A stretch of 64,000 nt of DNA, from positions 62,001-126,000 of the forward strand of contig NZ_PYCN01000008.1 of the NCBI RefSeq assembly GCF_003062295.1, read 5' to 3'. The notes under the pieces are model-generated. The model ran no database searches, was not told the origin of the DNA, and was given only the letters and a program-made list of their open reading frames with translations. Numbering within the stretch: position 1 is the first letter of the stretch; every line of letters begins with the position of its first letter. The position numbers were made by a program, and so were the translations under genes. This DNA is from Bradyrhizobium algeriense. GTDB lineage: Bacteria > Pseudomonadota > Alphaproteobacteria > Rhizobiales > Xanthobacteraceae. This document shows positions 54,642-63,869 of the stretch, piece after piece.

Positions 54642-55508
54642 ATGAGGACACCTCAGCTCTCCGCATTAATGTTAGCTGTTCTTACCTTCAGCGCTGGCGC
54701 CGCGGAACCTCAGAAGCTGTGGGAGGCGAGTGGCTTCAAGAACCCCGAATCGGCAGTATTCGACCGGGCTGCGGGGGCCATCTATGTGTCGAACGTCAAC
54801 GGCGATCCGATGAAAAAGGATGGCAACGGCTTTGTTTCAAAGCTCGGTTCGGATGGAAAGGTCGTAACAATCGAGTGGGTCAAGGGACTCGATAGTCCGA
54901 CGGGGCTCGCGCTCGGCAATGGCAGGCTGTACGTCGCAGATGTGGACCGGATTGCGGAAATCGACCTCGCCAAGGGCGAAGTCCTGAACCGGTTCGAGGC
55001 ACCCGGATCCAAGTTCTTGAACGACCTCGCGGCTGACAAGAGTGGACGGATTTACGCTTCCGATATGGTGTCAAACAGCATTTGGGTGCTCGACGGCGGC
55101 AAGCTGTCTCTGCTGACGCAGGATGACACGCTCGAAAATCCGAACGGGCTCCTCGTCGAGGACGGCCGGCTTGTGGTTGCGTCATGGGGCAAGATGGCGC
55201 CGGACTTCTCAACGAAGGTTCCCGGCCGCATGAAGGCGGTCGATCTGGCGACGAAGAAAGTGTCCGATCTGGGTAGCTCGACACCAGTCGGCAATCTCGA
55301 CGGCGTCGAACCCGATGGCAAGGGCGGCTATCTTGCCACCGATTGGATGACCGGCGGGCTGTTCCGCATCGCGAGCAATGGCACAGCGACGCGCCTTCTT
55401 CCACTCGCGAAGGGGAGCGCCGACCTCGGGATGGGACCGGACGGGATTGTCATGATCCCGATGATGATGGAGGGCACTGTTGTGGCTTACAGAGTCGATA
55501 CACGCTGA
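54642..55508 (+). CDS. Secreted SMP-30/gluconolactonase-like beta-propeller protein
   Basis: A 288-residue protein with a signal peptide (about 1-20, cleaved after AGA). The rest is a six-bladed beta-propeller of the SMP-30/strictosidine-synthase-like type, with repeating blades (FLNDLAADKSGRIYASDMVS, ENPNGLLVEDGRLVVASWGK, GNLDGVEPDGKGGYLATDWM) that hold the metal-ligand Asn and Asp positions of lactonases. AGGAGG lies 6 bases before the ATG. It could be a lactonase or a binding protein. It lies between two copies of the DUF2000 3' end. Confidence 0.85.
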   Translation: MRTPQLSALMLAVLTFSAGAAEPQKLWEASGFKNPESAVFDRAAGAIYVSNVNGDPMKKDGNGFVSKLGSDGKVVTIEWVKGLDSPTGLALGNGRLYVADVDRIAEIDLAKGEVLNRFEAPGSKFLNDLAADKSGRIYASDMVSNSIWVLDGGKLSLLTQDDTLENPNGLLVEDGRLVVASWGKMAPDFSTKVPGRMKAVDLATKKVSDLGSSTPVGNLDGVEPDGKGGYLATDWMTGGLFRIASNGTATRLLPLAKGSADLGMGPDGIVMIPMMMEGTVVAYRVDTR

Positions 55509-55579
55509 GAATACGAATGCGGCTGGCCTGAGCCGGGCGCGGCGCCTGATGAACTGCGACCCGACCCACGATAGTCGAG

Positions 55580-55699
55580 ATCACCCATGACGCCGCCAAC
55601 CGCGAGATGGTCAAGGGCGTGATTCGCGCCGAGCTCAATCTCGTCGGGATCGCGATGCGCGCCGAGCGCAAGGTGATCGACAAGATCGTGGACGGCTGA
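55580..55699 (+). pseudogene. Remnant of a DUF2000 3' end, copy A
   Basis: Forty codons from 55580 read ITHDAANREMVKGVIRAELN and continue to KVIDKIVDG, matching residues about 98-131 of the gene at 53951-54361. A missing G (GACGGCTGAAG for GACGGGCTGAAG) ends the frame early. About 85% identical, so it comes from a diverged relative rather than a fresh copy. No 5' part is present. Confidence 0.85.
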
Positions 55700-55763
55700 A
55701 GTTTTACACCGAGCAATATCGGGGGATCGTCACGTGTATCGACCGTTGCTCAGGTGGTCGCGT

Positions 55764-56813
55764 TCATAGGTGCGAAAGCCTCGTGCGTGGTTGCCGCGCG
55801 CGAAGGATGCCGAACGGGTCTTCCCGTTGGGCCAGCTTCCGATAGGTGGCCAGATCATCTTCCTGGAGCGCCGGTCCCTCGCCACGTCGCCCAACAGAGC
55901 CCACGCGTGGTCCCAACGACAGCGAGGTGCCAGCACCCGCATAAAGGTATCGGTCACCGTAAGCCCGCTTCAACGCCGAGAAGGTCGGCTCACCGGTGCA
56001 GTGGCCCGGGGCGATGTTCTCTACCTTGAACGTGTCCTTGAGCGCTGACACGGCTTTGGCAATGACCTCGTCTGATGCAACGACGAGGTGGAAGCCGCCG
56101 GCGATCAAGCGAATTCTGGGATTGATTGATGTCGCGGCCTCGACGATCTTTTCGATCCCGGGGTGCGCGCAGCCGACCACGAGCACGACGCCGTCCGCCG
56201 TGTTGACGGCGAGGGACAGCTCCTTCAGTTCCTTTGTGCCGGGGGCATCCGACACAAGTGCTATTAACGTGATGCCTGGGGCGATTTCCGTTGTCTTGTC
56301 GATCGGCTCGATATTGGCTCGCTGCCAGGCGGTGCCGAATTTCATGACTTCCGGCGGCTTGCCGTCGTAGTAGCGCATCTCCGGCGGCAAGGATTCGTCC
56401 TTTCGGTAGAAGCTCGATGGCAGCGACGAGCCATAAATTCCGAATCCTTCCCTGGGTGCGTAGATCTTCACCGTCGGATTCACGCTCAGAACATGGTTCA
56501 GGCCAGCCATGTGATCGGAGTGGCGGTGTGACAGCACCACGAAGTCGATGCTGGTGAGGTCGATGTTCTTCGCCTTGATGTTCGCTGCGAAGATGTCGGA
56601 GTCGTTGCCTGTGTCGAACAGGATTCGTTTGCCGGAGATTTCCACGAGCGCTGAGAAGCCCCAATCCTTTTTCATCGCCGTATCGGTGCCGAAAGCGTCG
56701 TAGAGGATTGTGATCTGGCCGGCGGGCTCAGCCGCCGCGATCCGCGTCGGAGCAACCGGGACGGCGGCGATGGCAAGAGCGGCCGCGAGAAACAAATTTG
56801 TGCGAAGTCCCAT
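55764..56813 (-). CDS. Secreted metallo-beta-lactamase-fold hydrolase
   Basis: A 349-residue protein. The ATG at 56813 is preceded by GAGGAGGAA and gives a signal peptide (MGLRTNLFLAAALAIAAVPV). The MBL motif SHRHSDHMAG lies near residue 95, LVVGCAHPG near 215 and a later His in APGHCTGE near 270. The architecture resembles the dihydropterin-type (Mja1/ribofuranosylaminobenzene 5'-phosphate synthase-like) subgroup. True beta-lactamase activity is unlikely. The C-terminal 40 residues after SLSLGPRVGS are arginine-rich and unlike the usual end, perhaps new sequence where the remnant DNA joins. Confidence 0.85.
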   Translation of the reverse strand: MGLRTNLFLAAALAIAAVPVAPTRIAAAEPAGQITILYDAFGTDTAMKKDWGFSALVEISGKRILFDTGNDSDIFAANIKAKNIDLTSIDFVVLSHRHSDHMAGLNHVLSVNPTVKIYAPREGFGIYGSSLPSSFYRKDESLPPEMRYYDGKPPEVMKFGTAWQRANIEPIDKTTEIAPGITLIALVSDAPGTKELKELSLAVNTADGVVLVVGCAHPGIEKIVEAATSINPRIRLIAGGFHLVVASDEVIAKAVSALKDTFKVENIAPGHCTGEPTFSALKRAYGDRYLYAGAGTSLSLGPRVGSVGRRGEGPALQEDDLATYRKLAQREDPFGILRARQPRTRLSHL

Positions 56814-56946
56814 GGAAGTTCCTCCTCTTCGAGGCCCCCATTGCACCTGCTTGATCAGCGCATTGAAAATTACGCCCTGTTTCCGGAGGTGTCACTACAA
56901 ATGGCGTCCACCCCAGCGTTGCTGCCATACAGCGCCTGCCGACCGT

Positions 56947-57033
56947 GCCCGGCTCAATCTGGTAGGCCTCGCCATGCGCGCCGGGCGCAAGGTGATTGAC
57001 AAGATCGTCGACGGGCTGAAGTTTCACAGCTAG
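56947..57033 (+). pseudogene. Remnant of a DUF2000 3' end, copy B
   Basis: Twenty-eight codons to a TAG at 57031 read LNLVGLAMRAGRKVIDKIVD then GLKFHS, the exact end of the DUF2000 protein with one change (G for E). At DNA level it matches 54275-54361 at about 93%. It starts inside the gene, with no 5' part. Confidence 0.88.
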
Positions 57034-57066
57034 CGCGTGGGGCCGATAAATTCAAAACGGCCGGCC
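57015..57066 (+). repeat. 50-bp repeat, left copy
   Basis: GCTGAAGTTTCACAGC, then GCGCGTGG, CCGATAAATTC and CGGCCGGC in the same order and nearly the same spacing as at 63268-63317. The two copies flank the 6.2-kb block with the GNAT, sulfite dehydrogenase, dodecin, cyclase and TRAP genes. Confidence 0.8.
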
Positions 57067-57106
57067 GACGCGGCTTTGAAGGCCTCGTGCAGGGATGTGA
57101 GCAGGG

Positions 57107-57625
57107 ATGATCAGGAGGGCTGAGGAACGAGACGCGTCCAGTCTGGCTGCGGTGAGCATCGAAGTCTGGGTGAACACGTATCTCCGGGATGGCGTCAGTC
57201 CGTTATTCGCGGACTATGTGCTTTCGGAATTCACGGCGCAGAAGTTTCGTAACGCGATCGGCGATCCCGATCTGGCGATCTGGGTATCGGAGAACCGGAC
57301 GGGAATTGATGGTTTCGTGACTGTTTGTTCGACGGCCGCGCCGCCGCAGGCCGATTGTTCGCCGCTGGAAATCACCACCCTGTATGTTCAACCGAGGCAC
57401 CAGGCGGGCGGAAGGGGCGGCGCGCTGTTGCGTCATGCCCTGGACCACTGCCGGAACATGGGCGGCGAAAACGCCTGGCTGAAGGTCGAAGCCAAAAACC
57501 GCCGGGCCATCGGCTTCTATCTCCGGCATGGTTTTACCAGGATCGGCTCCACGGATTTTGTGATCGGCGATCAGGCTTACGAAAACCATGTGATGAGAAC
57601 GAACCTTCGGCATCCCGTTGACTGA
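57107..57625 (+). CDS. GNAT-family N-acetyltransferase
   Basis: A 172-residue enzyme with the GNAT fold: N-terminal IRRAEERDASSLAAVSIEVW, the central LEITTLYVQPRHQAGGRGGALL (acetyl-CoA pyrophosphate loop, a variant of Q/R-x-x-G-x-G/A) and the late AIGFYLRHGFTRIGSTDF. It resembles the RimI-like or phosphinothricin-type group, but the acetyl acceptor cannot be predicted. Confidence 0.88.
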   Translation: MIRRAEERDASSLAAVSIEVWVNTYLRDGVSPLFADYVLSEFTAQKFRNAIGDPDLAIWVSENRTGIDGFVTVCSTAAPPQADCSPLEITTLYVQPRHQAGGRGGALLRHALDHCRNMGGENAWLKVEAKNRRAIGFYLRHGFTRIGSTDFVIGDQAYENHVMRTNLRHPVD

Positions 57626-57758
57626 CCTGCGACGGCGCGGGCTACGAACTCGCCATCTTGCGGCACGGCTGCAAAACGCAAATACTCCCCCTAGTTGGAT
57701 TCCCGGAGGGGAGTTCGGCCAAGAAAGCCCGGGGGCGGGCAACAAGGGAGAAGACGTC

Positions 57759-59051
57759 ATGGCGCGGGAAACCGGCGGCAGTGCGGCTGATGGCAATGGC
57801 TTCGATACCAGCCGGCGCAGATTTTTGGGCAGTTCAGGTCTTGTGGCGCTGGGCGCGGCAATCGGCGGCGGCCTGCCGCTGTCGCGCAACGGCATAGGCA
57901 TTCCGGAGGCCCACGCGCAGGCCGCCGCGCCGGCCGCGGCCAAGGGACCGCAATATCTGAAATTCCCCGGCAAGCACGAAGGCCTCGTCGTGCTCGGCGA
58001 AAAGCCGCTGGTCGCCGAGACGCCGGAAAGCCTGCTCGACGACGACACCACGCCGATCGAAAAATTCTATATCCGCAACAACGGGCAGATCCCCGAGGAG
58101 ACCAAGGATCCCGACGCCTGGAAGATTACCATCGACGGCGAGGTCAACAACAAGATCGAGATCACGCTCGGCGAACTGAAATCGAAATACAAGGCCGTGA
58201 CGCGGCGCATGGTGCTGGAATGCGGCGGCAACGGCCGCGCGGGATTCTCGCCGCCGGCGCGCGGCAACCAGTGGACCAATGGCGGGGCAGGCTGCGCGGA
58301 ATGGACCGGCGTGCCGCTCGCCGACCTGCTCAAGAAGGCCGGCCTCAAGCCATCAGCGAAATACACCGCGCATTATGCGGCCGACCTGCATCTGTCGGGC
58401 GACGCCAGCAAGCCGACCATCTCGCGCGGCGTGCGGCTGGAGAAGGCGATGGACCCGAACACGTTGATCGTATGGGCCATGAACGGCAAGCCGCTGCCGA
58501 ACATTCATGGCGGGCCGGTGCGTTTGGTTGTGCCGGGCTGGGCGGGTTCGGCCTCGCAAAAATGGCTGACGCGCATCACCATCCGCGACAAGGAGCACGA
58601 CGGCCCCGGCATGACGGAGTTTTCCTATCGGCTCGCGATCAAGCCGATGGTGCCCGGCGGCAAGGCCGATCCGGCGAATTTCCGCATTCTTGAGTCGATG
58701 CCGGTGCGCTCCATCATCACCAATCCCGCGAATGGCGCCAAGTTCGCCGCCGGCACCAAGGAGCTGAAACTGCGCGGCGCCTCCTGGGCCGGCGATCTCA
58801 CCGTCAGGCAGGTGGATGTCTCGACCGATTTCGGCGCGAACTGGCAGCGCACCACGCTGGAAAAGCCGAAGAACAAATATGACTGGCAGCGCTGGACCGC
58901 GACCATCAAGCTGCCGAGCGACGGCTATTTCGAGATCTGGGCGCGCGCCACCGATTCCAGGGGCGCGATGCAGCCGCATCAGGCCGGCTTCTGGAATCCG
59001 CAAGGCTATGGCGGCAACGCCATGCACCGCATCGCCGTGCTGGTCGGATGA
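57759..59051 (+). CDS. sorA: Sulfite dehydrogenase molybdopterin subunit (SorA/SoxC-like)
   Basis: A 430-residue periplasmic enzyme. The ATG at 57759 follows AAGGGAG and gives a twin-arginine leader (SRRRFLGSSGLVALGAAIGG). The Moco-binding domain contains Cys155 in VLECGGNGRAGF, which ligates molybdenum; the C-terminal Mo-co dimerisation domain (about 310-430) follows. It oxidises sulfite to sulfate, passing electrons to the cytochrome encoded next, which overlaps by 4 bases. SoxC is the close alternative, but no other sox genes are here and the partner is a single mono-haem cytochrome, as for SorAB. Confidence 0.9.
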   Translation: MARETGGSAADGNGFDTSRRRFLGSSGLVALGAAIGGGLPLSRNGIGIPEAHAQAAAPAAAKGPQYLKFPGKHEGLVVLGEKPLVAETPESLLDDDTTPIEKFYIRNNGQIPEETKDPDAWKITIDGEVNNKIEITLGELKSKYKAVTRRMVLECGGNGRAGFSPPARGNQWTNGGAGCAEWTGVPLADLLKKAGLKPSAKYTAHYAADLHLSGDASKPTISRGVRLEKAMDPNTLIVWAMNGKPLPNIHGGPVRLVVPGWAGSASQKWLTRITIRDKEHDGPGMTEFSYRLAIKPMVPGGKADPANFRILESMPVRSIITNPANGAKFAAGTKELKLRGASWAGDLTVRQVDVSTDFGANWQRTTLEKPKNKYDWQRWTATIKLPSDGYFEIWARATDSRGAMQPHQAGFWNPQGYGGNAMHRIAVLVG

Positions 59052-59398
59052 TGCGGCGTTTTGCGTGGCTCGCTTTGGCCGGCATGCTCTTGATAGTGCC
59101 GGCCATGGCGCAAACGGGTTTCACGCCGCGCGACGAAAGCCCGGAGGAGTTCGCCGCGGGCGCCGGTCGCGACGAGACCTTCTACGCCTGTACCGCCTGC
59201 CACGGTTTTCGGCTGGTGGCGCAGCAGGGCATGACGCGCGCGCAGTGGGAGGATTCGATCAACCTGATGATCCGCCGCCACAACATGCCGCCGCTCGACG
59301 ACAAGGACCGCGAAAGGGTGCTGACCTATCTCGAGACGGCCTATCCGCCGCGCGCGCCGGCGGGCCGGGGAGGCTGGGTGAACCCATTTGCGAAGTGA
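59048..59398 (+). CDS. sorB: Sulfite dehydrogenase cytochrome c subunit
   Basis: A 116-residue c-type cytochrome with signal peptide (about 1-21, cleaved after AMA) and a haem site CTACH (Cys48, Cys51, His52); Met80 in RRHNMPPLDD is the likely sixth ligand. It overlaps sorA by 4 bases, as expected for the SorAB pair. It carries electrons from SorA to the respiratory chain. Confidence 0.9.
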   Translation: MMRRFAWLALAGMLLIVPAMAQTGFTPRDESPEEFAAGAGRDETFYACTACHGFRLVAQQGMTRAQWEDSINLMIRRHNMPPLDDKDRERVLTYLETAYPPRAPAGRGGWVNPFAK

Positions 59399-59480
59399 AT
59401 GCCCGGATATCTGGCTATGCTCTTGACGCAGCCGCGCGCCAGGCCAGAATGGCTGGCAGCTTGCGCCGGGAGGCGGTCAT

Positions 59481-59702
59481 ATGAGGTTTTTGATTACTGC
59501 GCAGGATACGGCGGGAAACGTGACCCTCAACCGGGGGTCGGTTCCGGCTGCGTTGAAGAAAGCCGCGGAACTGATATCGGACGGCTGCTGGAACGTCGAA
59601 ATCGTAACGCCCGATGGGGCCACCTATCAGCCCGGCGAGTTCGATCAGTTGAGGGACCGGGTTGGCGCCGCGGGCCCCGACAGGTCGCTGACGACGCAAT
59701 AG
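59481..59702 (+). CDS. Small hypothetical protein (73 aa)
   Basis: A frame starting MRFLITAQDTAGNVTLNRGS with GGAGG a few bases upstream, continuing through AALKKAAELISDGCWNVEIV and TPDGATYQPGEF. It is a soluble alpha/beta mini-protein by pattern. Similar small proteins are common in Bradyrhizobium; no function is known. Confidence 0.7.
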   Translation: MRFLITAQDTAGNVTLNRGSVPAALKKAAELISDGCWNVEIVTPDGATYQPGEFDQLRDRVGAAGPDRSLTTQ

Positions 59703-59837
59703 CGGACATCTATTTTTCAGCGCTCTCAATGTCAGCTATTTGATGCGCGGGCACGCAAGTCCGTACCGAAACGTGCGTCGGTTTCTTGACGCACTCTGCT
59801 CGTCCTCACTCTGTTCGTCCTGCTGAGTTGCCAGGAA

Positions 59838-60062
59838 TTACCCCTCCAGGGTAAATCCAACCCGCAGGGTGACCTGGTAATGGCGCACGGATCCATCCTC
59901 GATGTGGCCTCTCGTTTGTACCACTTCGAACCATTTCATGGAGCGAACGGTCTTTGATGCGCGGGTTATGGCGTTCTGAATGGCATCTTCGATGCTTTTC
60001 TCGGAGGATCCGACGAGGTCCAGGATCTTGTAAACGTGATCCTTCATTTCGGTGTTTGGCAT
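59838..60062 (-). CDS. Dodecin
   Basis: A 74-residue flavin/CoA-storing protein that forms hollow dodecamers. The family pattern is clear: [40 protein letters not shown] and [10 protein letters not shown]. The Trp in KWFEV stacks on the flavin and the Gln in YQVTL contacts it. It is monocistronic. Confidence 0.93.
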   Translation of the reverse strand: MPNTEMKDHVYKILDLVGSSEKSIEDAIQNAITRASKTVRSMKWFEVVQTRGHIEDGSVRHYQVTLRVGFTLEG

Positions 60063-60246
60063 GGCGAAGCTCCGTTGGAATGTCAGCGGGGCAATCTGGG
60101 TTCACCGCCTCCGCTGTGGCATTTGATCCGACTGTGAGCCAACTCCATGCCCTCATCCGAGTTCCGACGACTTAGTTATGATGGGCGAGGGCCACATGAT
60201 GTGAAGTCCACTTCGGCTCTGGAACGGACACGCGCAACGGTCACGC

Positions 60247-60275
60247 GACGTCCGCTCGTTTCCAGAGCGGACGTC
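60247..60275. repeat. Short hairpin between the dodecin and cyclase genes
   Basis: Arms GACGTCCGCT and AGCGGACGTC with a nine-base loop. No T run follows on either side, so a terminator role is unsupported. The surrounding 60063-60349 region holds no gene that I can support. Confidence 0.45.
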
Positions 60276-60349
60276 ACGCTGCGCCTGGGCGTGATCGTGG
60301 TCTGCGATATCAGACAGCACCAAGCCTTGCCGAAATCGAAGAACCGCCG

Positions 60350-61303
60350 CTACCGCACCGCGATCGGCGACACCGTCGAGCCCGAGCCGCCCTGAATCTT
60401 GAGCGGCTGCATCACGAAGGCGAACTCGCCGACGCCCTTCTGCGCGAGCTCGTCGAGCTTGAGGTTCTCCAGCAAATGGATGCCGTTCACCACGAGCGCG
60501 ACCTGGTGCACCGGAAGCGACAATTGCTTGTCGGGGTTGGGCGCGACCTCGACCGGCCAGTTGTCGGCGCCGAGCAGCATCGGGTCCTTTGCGGCAAGCC
60601 AGAGCGCGGCCGGCACGCCGATGCCCGGGCAGGATTTCACGTAGCGAGGATTGTCCTTGCCGTAGAGCTTGCCCCAGCCGGTGTGGATGATGACGGCGTC
60701 GCCGGGCTGCAGCGTCAGGTTTTGCTTCTTCAGGGCGCCCTCCAGATCGTCCACGGTGATTTCGTAATTGTCGCCAAGCATCTCGACGCCCTTGAAGCCC
60801 GCGACGTCGATCAGGACGCCGCGCGTGAACAGCGCGCCGACATTGTGGATACCGAACTTCTTGAAGCCGGTGCGATCGACGTTCTCGGCGACCTTCTGGC
60901 AATTGTACCAGCTGTTGAGATGGGTCTGGTGCGCAAAACCGTCGAACTGGGTGCCGACCTGGCCGAGCTCGGTGATGATGATCTCCTCGTTCGAGCCGCG
61001 CATGTTGGAGAACTCGTTCATGAACGTGCGCTTGGCGTGCACGTCGAAGCGCCGCGTTCCGAAGAACGCCATGCTGGGGCCGAGCACATGCGCGAGTTCG
61101 ATCACCTCGCCGGTCTTGATCAGCTTGGCGGCGTTCATCACGGCCGCGGGCTTCTGGTGATTGCCCGAACCGCGCTCGTCGGCCGCGCCCCATTTCGACG
61201 GACAGCGCTGGCTTTCCTCCGGAACGGTCCAGGTCGGCGCTTGCGCGTAGGCGGCGGCGGAAAACGCAAGCGCGATCGCCGCACCCAATGTGAATGCTTT
61301 CAT
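60350..61303 (-). CDS. Secreted cyclase-family (kynurenine formamidase-like) protein
   Basis: A 317-residue protein. The ATG at 61303 gives a signal peptide (MKAFTLGAAIALAFSAAAYA). The cyclase fold follows: VIELAHVLGPSMAFFGTRRF, then the metal-site region GQVGTQFDGFAHQTH and PGDAVIIHTGWGKLYG. In formamidases the site is HxGTHxDxPxH; here the first His is Val, the His after GT is Gln and the Pro is Ala, so metal binding must differ. Substrate unknown. Confidence 0.85.
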   Translation of the reverse strand: MKAFTLGAAIALAFSAAAYAQAPTWTVPEESQRCPSKWGAADERGSGNHQKPAAVMNAAKLIKTGEVIELAHVLGPSMAFFGTRRFDVHAKRTFMNEFSNMRGSNEEIIITELGQVGTQFDGFAHQTHLNSWYNCQKVAENVDRTGFKKFGIHNVGALFTRGVLIDVAGFKGVEMLGDNYEITVDDLEGALKKQNLTLQPGDAVIIHTGWGKLYGKDNPRYVKSCPGIGVPAALWLAAKDPMLLGADNWPVEVAPNPDKQLSLPVHQVALVVNGIHLLENLKLDELAQKGVGEFAFVMQPLKIQGGSGSTVSPIAVR

Positions 61304-61577
61304 CTGTATCCTCCCAAGTGAGGCGCTCTGAGACGGCACCCCGGGGCAAATAATGCGGGTCTTATACAGGCGGTTTCAAGTCCGATCACGTGCCTGAGAC
61401 GATGTGCCATCGAGGGTTGCATCGCGCAATGGCAGCAGGTCGCAAGGCTGCAGTGCACTAATTGGTCAGTTTCGCGCTTCCACGCACGTCTCGAAGTTCG
61501 TTATGATGAGGTCCGAATGGTCCCGGAAGGGCTTTGCCCCGGCCAATGGACCCGCAATTCAAGGGAGTGAGCCCATC

Positions 61578-62666
<1,089 letters not shown>

Positions 62667-62703
62667 AGCGCGCGTCATCGATGTCCGATCGCCGGGGGCC
62701 ACC

Positions 62704-63144
62704 GTGAACAACATGCCGCGCGTTTCGGTGGCCGCCATATTCGCTCTGGTGGCGGCATGTGTCGTGACGTTGATATCGACGGCCGCGCTTGGGGCTTGCA
62801 AGACGACGCTGCACGGAGAACTCGTGGCGTATGATGATCCAAAGCGACTCTTTCCCGTCGTTCCTCAGAAGTGGCTATCTTTTTGGCTCGGTGAGATGGT
62901 GCAAGAGAACGGCCGCAGGGTGGAGAAGAACTTTCAGTCGTTCGGATTCCCGAATACCAAGACGACTTTTCCTATTCCATTCGCGCTAAATATCGATTCG
63001 CCAAAAGACTGCCCAGTGGAACTTAATCTATACGTGACCGGCTCCGACCACCTCGGCTTTCACTATGAATTTCCGCTGAACGGCTCGAAAAAAATCAACC
63101 TTGAGAAGTTTGAGAGCATTCGCGTTTTTCCGCCGAGTTTCTGA
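62704..63144 (+). CDS. Secreted hypothetical protein (143-146 aa)
   Basis: A protein with a signal sequence (VSVAAIFALVAACVVTLIST) ending in LGAC, which could be a lipobox, so it may be a lipoprotein. The mature part is a beta-rich domain of about 110 residues with no family I recognise. GTG at 62704 or ATG at 62713 may start it. The codons are clearly more AT-rich than those of sorAB and dctP nearby, suggesting recent acquisition. Confidence 0.65.
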   Translation: MNNMPRVSVAAIFALVAACVVTLISTAALGACKTTLHGELVAYDDPKRLFPVVPQKWLSFWLGEMVQENGRRVEKNFQSFGFPNTKTTFPIPFALNIDSPKDCPVELNLYVTGSDHLGFHYEFPLNGSKKINLEKFESIRVFPPSF

Positions 63145-63206
63145 ATGCATGAAAACTTTCAAGCATTTTCGTGCTGGCTCGGCGGCCTTTCAGATGTCCA
63201 GCAAAT

Positions 63207-63265
63207 GTAGCCCGGATGAGCCAGCGGGTTGCGCGAATGCACGGGCCGTTGGCTCATCCGGCTAC
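63207..63265. repeat. 59-bp inverted repeat
   Basis: Arms GTAGCCCGGATGAGCCA and TGGCTCATCCGGCTAC with one extra base in the left arm. It abuts the right copy of the 50-bp repeat (63268). Confidence 0.85.
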
Positions 63266-63267
63266 CT

Positions 63268-63317
63268 GCTGAAGTTTCACAGCCGGCGCGTGGACCGATA
63301 AATTCGGAGCGGCCGGC
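63268..63317 (+). repeat. 50-bp repeat, right copy
   Basis: Matches 57015-57066: GCTGAAGTTTCACAGC, GCGCGTGG, CCGATAAATTC, GCGGCCGGCG. The first 16 bases equal the last coding bases of the DUF2000 gene. Confidence 0.8.
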
Positions 63318-63325
63318 GATGAACC

Positions 63326-63637
63326 CTACATTCCAATAAATCCACGCAGCTTTTTGACCGTTTCAGCGGCGTCCTCGGCTTCCTCGGTCGTCAGGACGAT
63401 GATCTCGCCAGTACGCTCGTGCAAGACGCTGTGATGGATGGCCGCGCCTGAAAGGCCGTCGACGTTCGACTTCACCGCGATGTCGTCGATATTGGAGAGC
63501 GGGAATTCGACGGGCTTTCTGTTCCACAGCAGTATTTTTTGCTGCAGCGTGGCCTTGCCGGAATCCTTGTCGAGCGTAAGCGTCGTTGAGCCTGCTTTCA
63601 AGACGAGCTTGCCCGGAGCTTCTTCGATACTAGCCAT
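63326..63637 (-). CDS. Hypothetical PH-like small protein (103 aa)
   Basis: A soluble beta-rich protein (KLVLKAGSTTLTLDKDSGKA, LWNRKPVEFPLSNIDDIAVK) ending in a helix (EEAEDAAETVKKLRGFIGM), the layout of a small PH-like domain. Starts at ATG 63637, with AGGGGA upstream. No function known. Confidence 0.7.
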   Translation of the reverse strand: MASIEEAPGKLVLKAGSTTLTLDKDSGKATLQQKILLWNRKPVEFPLSNIDDIAVKSNVDGLSGAAIHHSVLHERTGEIIVLTTEEAEDAAETVKKLRGFIGM

Positions 63638-63869
63638 GGCAGGTCCCCTCGCTGGTTCCCTACATTCACATGTCAGATATCGGGTGATGCACCGATAGAC
63701 GGTTGTATCGCCGGAAATTTTCGCAAGATTTACGGGCCGTGTCGAGCGGCAAATTGACGCCAGCGCCAGACGTACGGCGTTGGGCGGCTTCCGACATGGT
63801 CATCCGGCGACGGCTAGATCGCACCAGCAGACATTTGCCGGGACGTCGAATCAACCGGCTATCCCGGGC

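Noticed and set aside
55764-56813. Calling the MBL-fold protein a carbapenemase
   Set aside because: It matches the dihydropterin-type subgroup rather than class B beta-lactamases.
57759-59051. Calling the molybdopterin protein SoxC of a Sox cluster
   Set aside because: No soxXYZAB genes in the window, and the overlapping gene encodes a mono-haem cytochrome as in SorAB.
60247-60275. Terminator for dodecin or the cyclase gene
   Set aside because: Good stem but no T run on either strand and too far from both stop codons.
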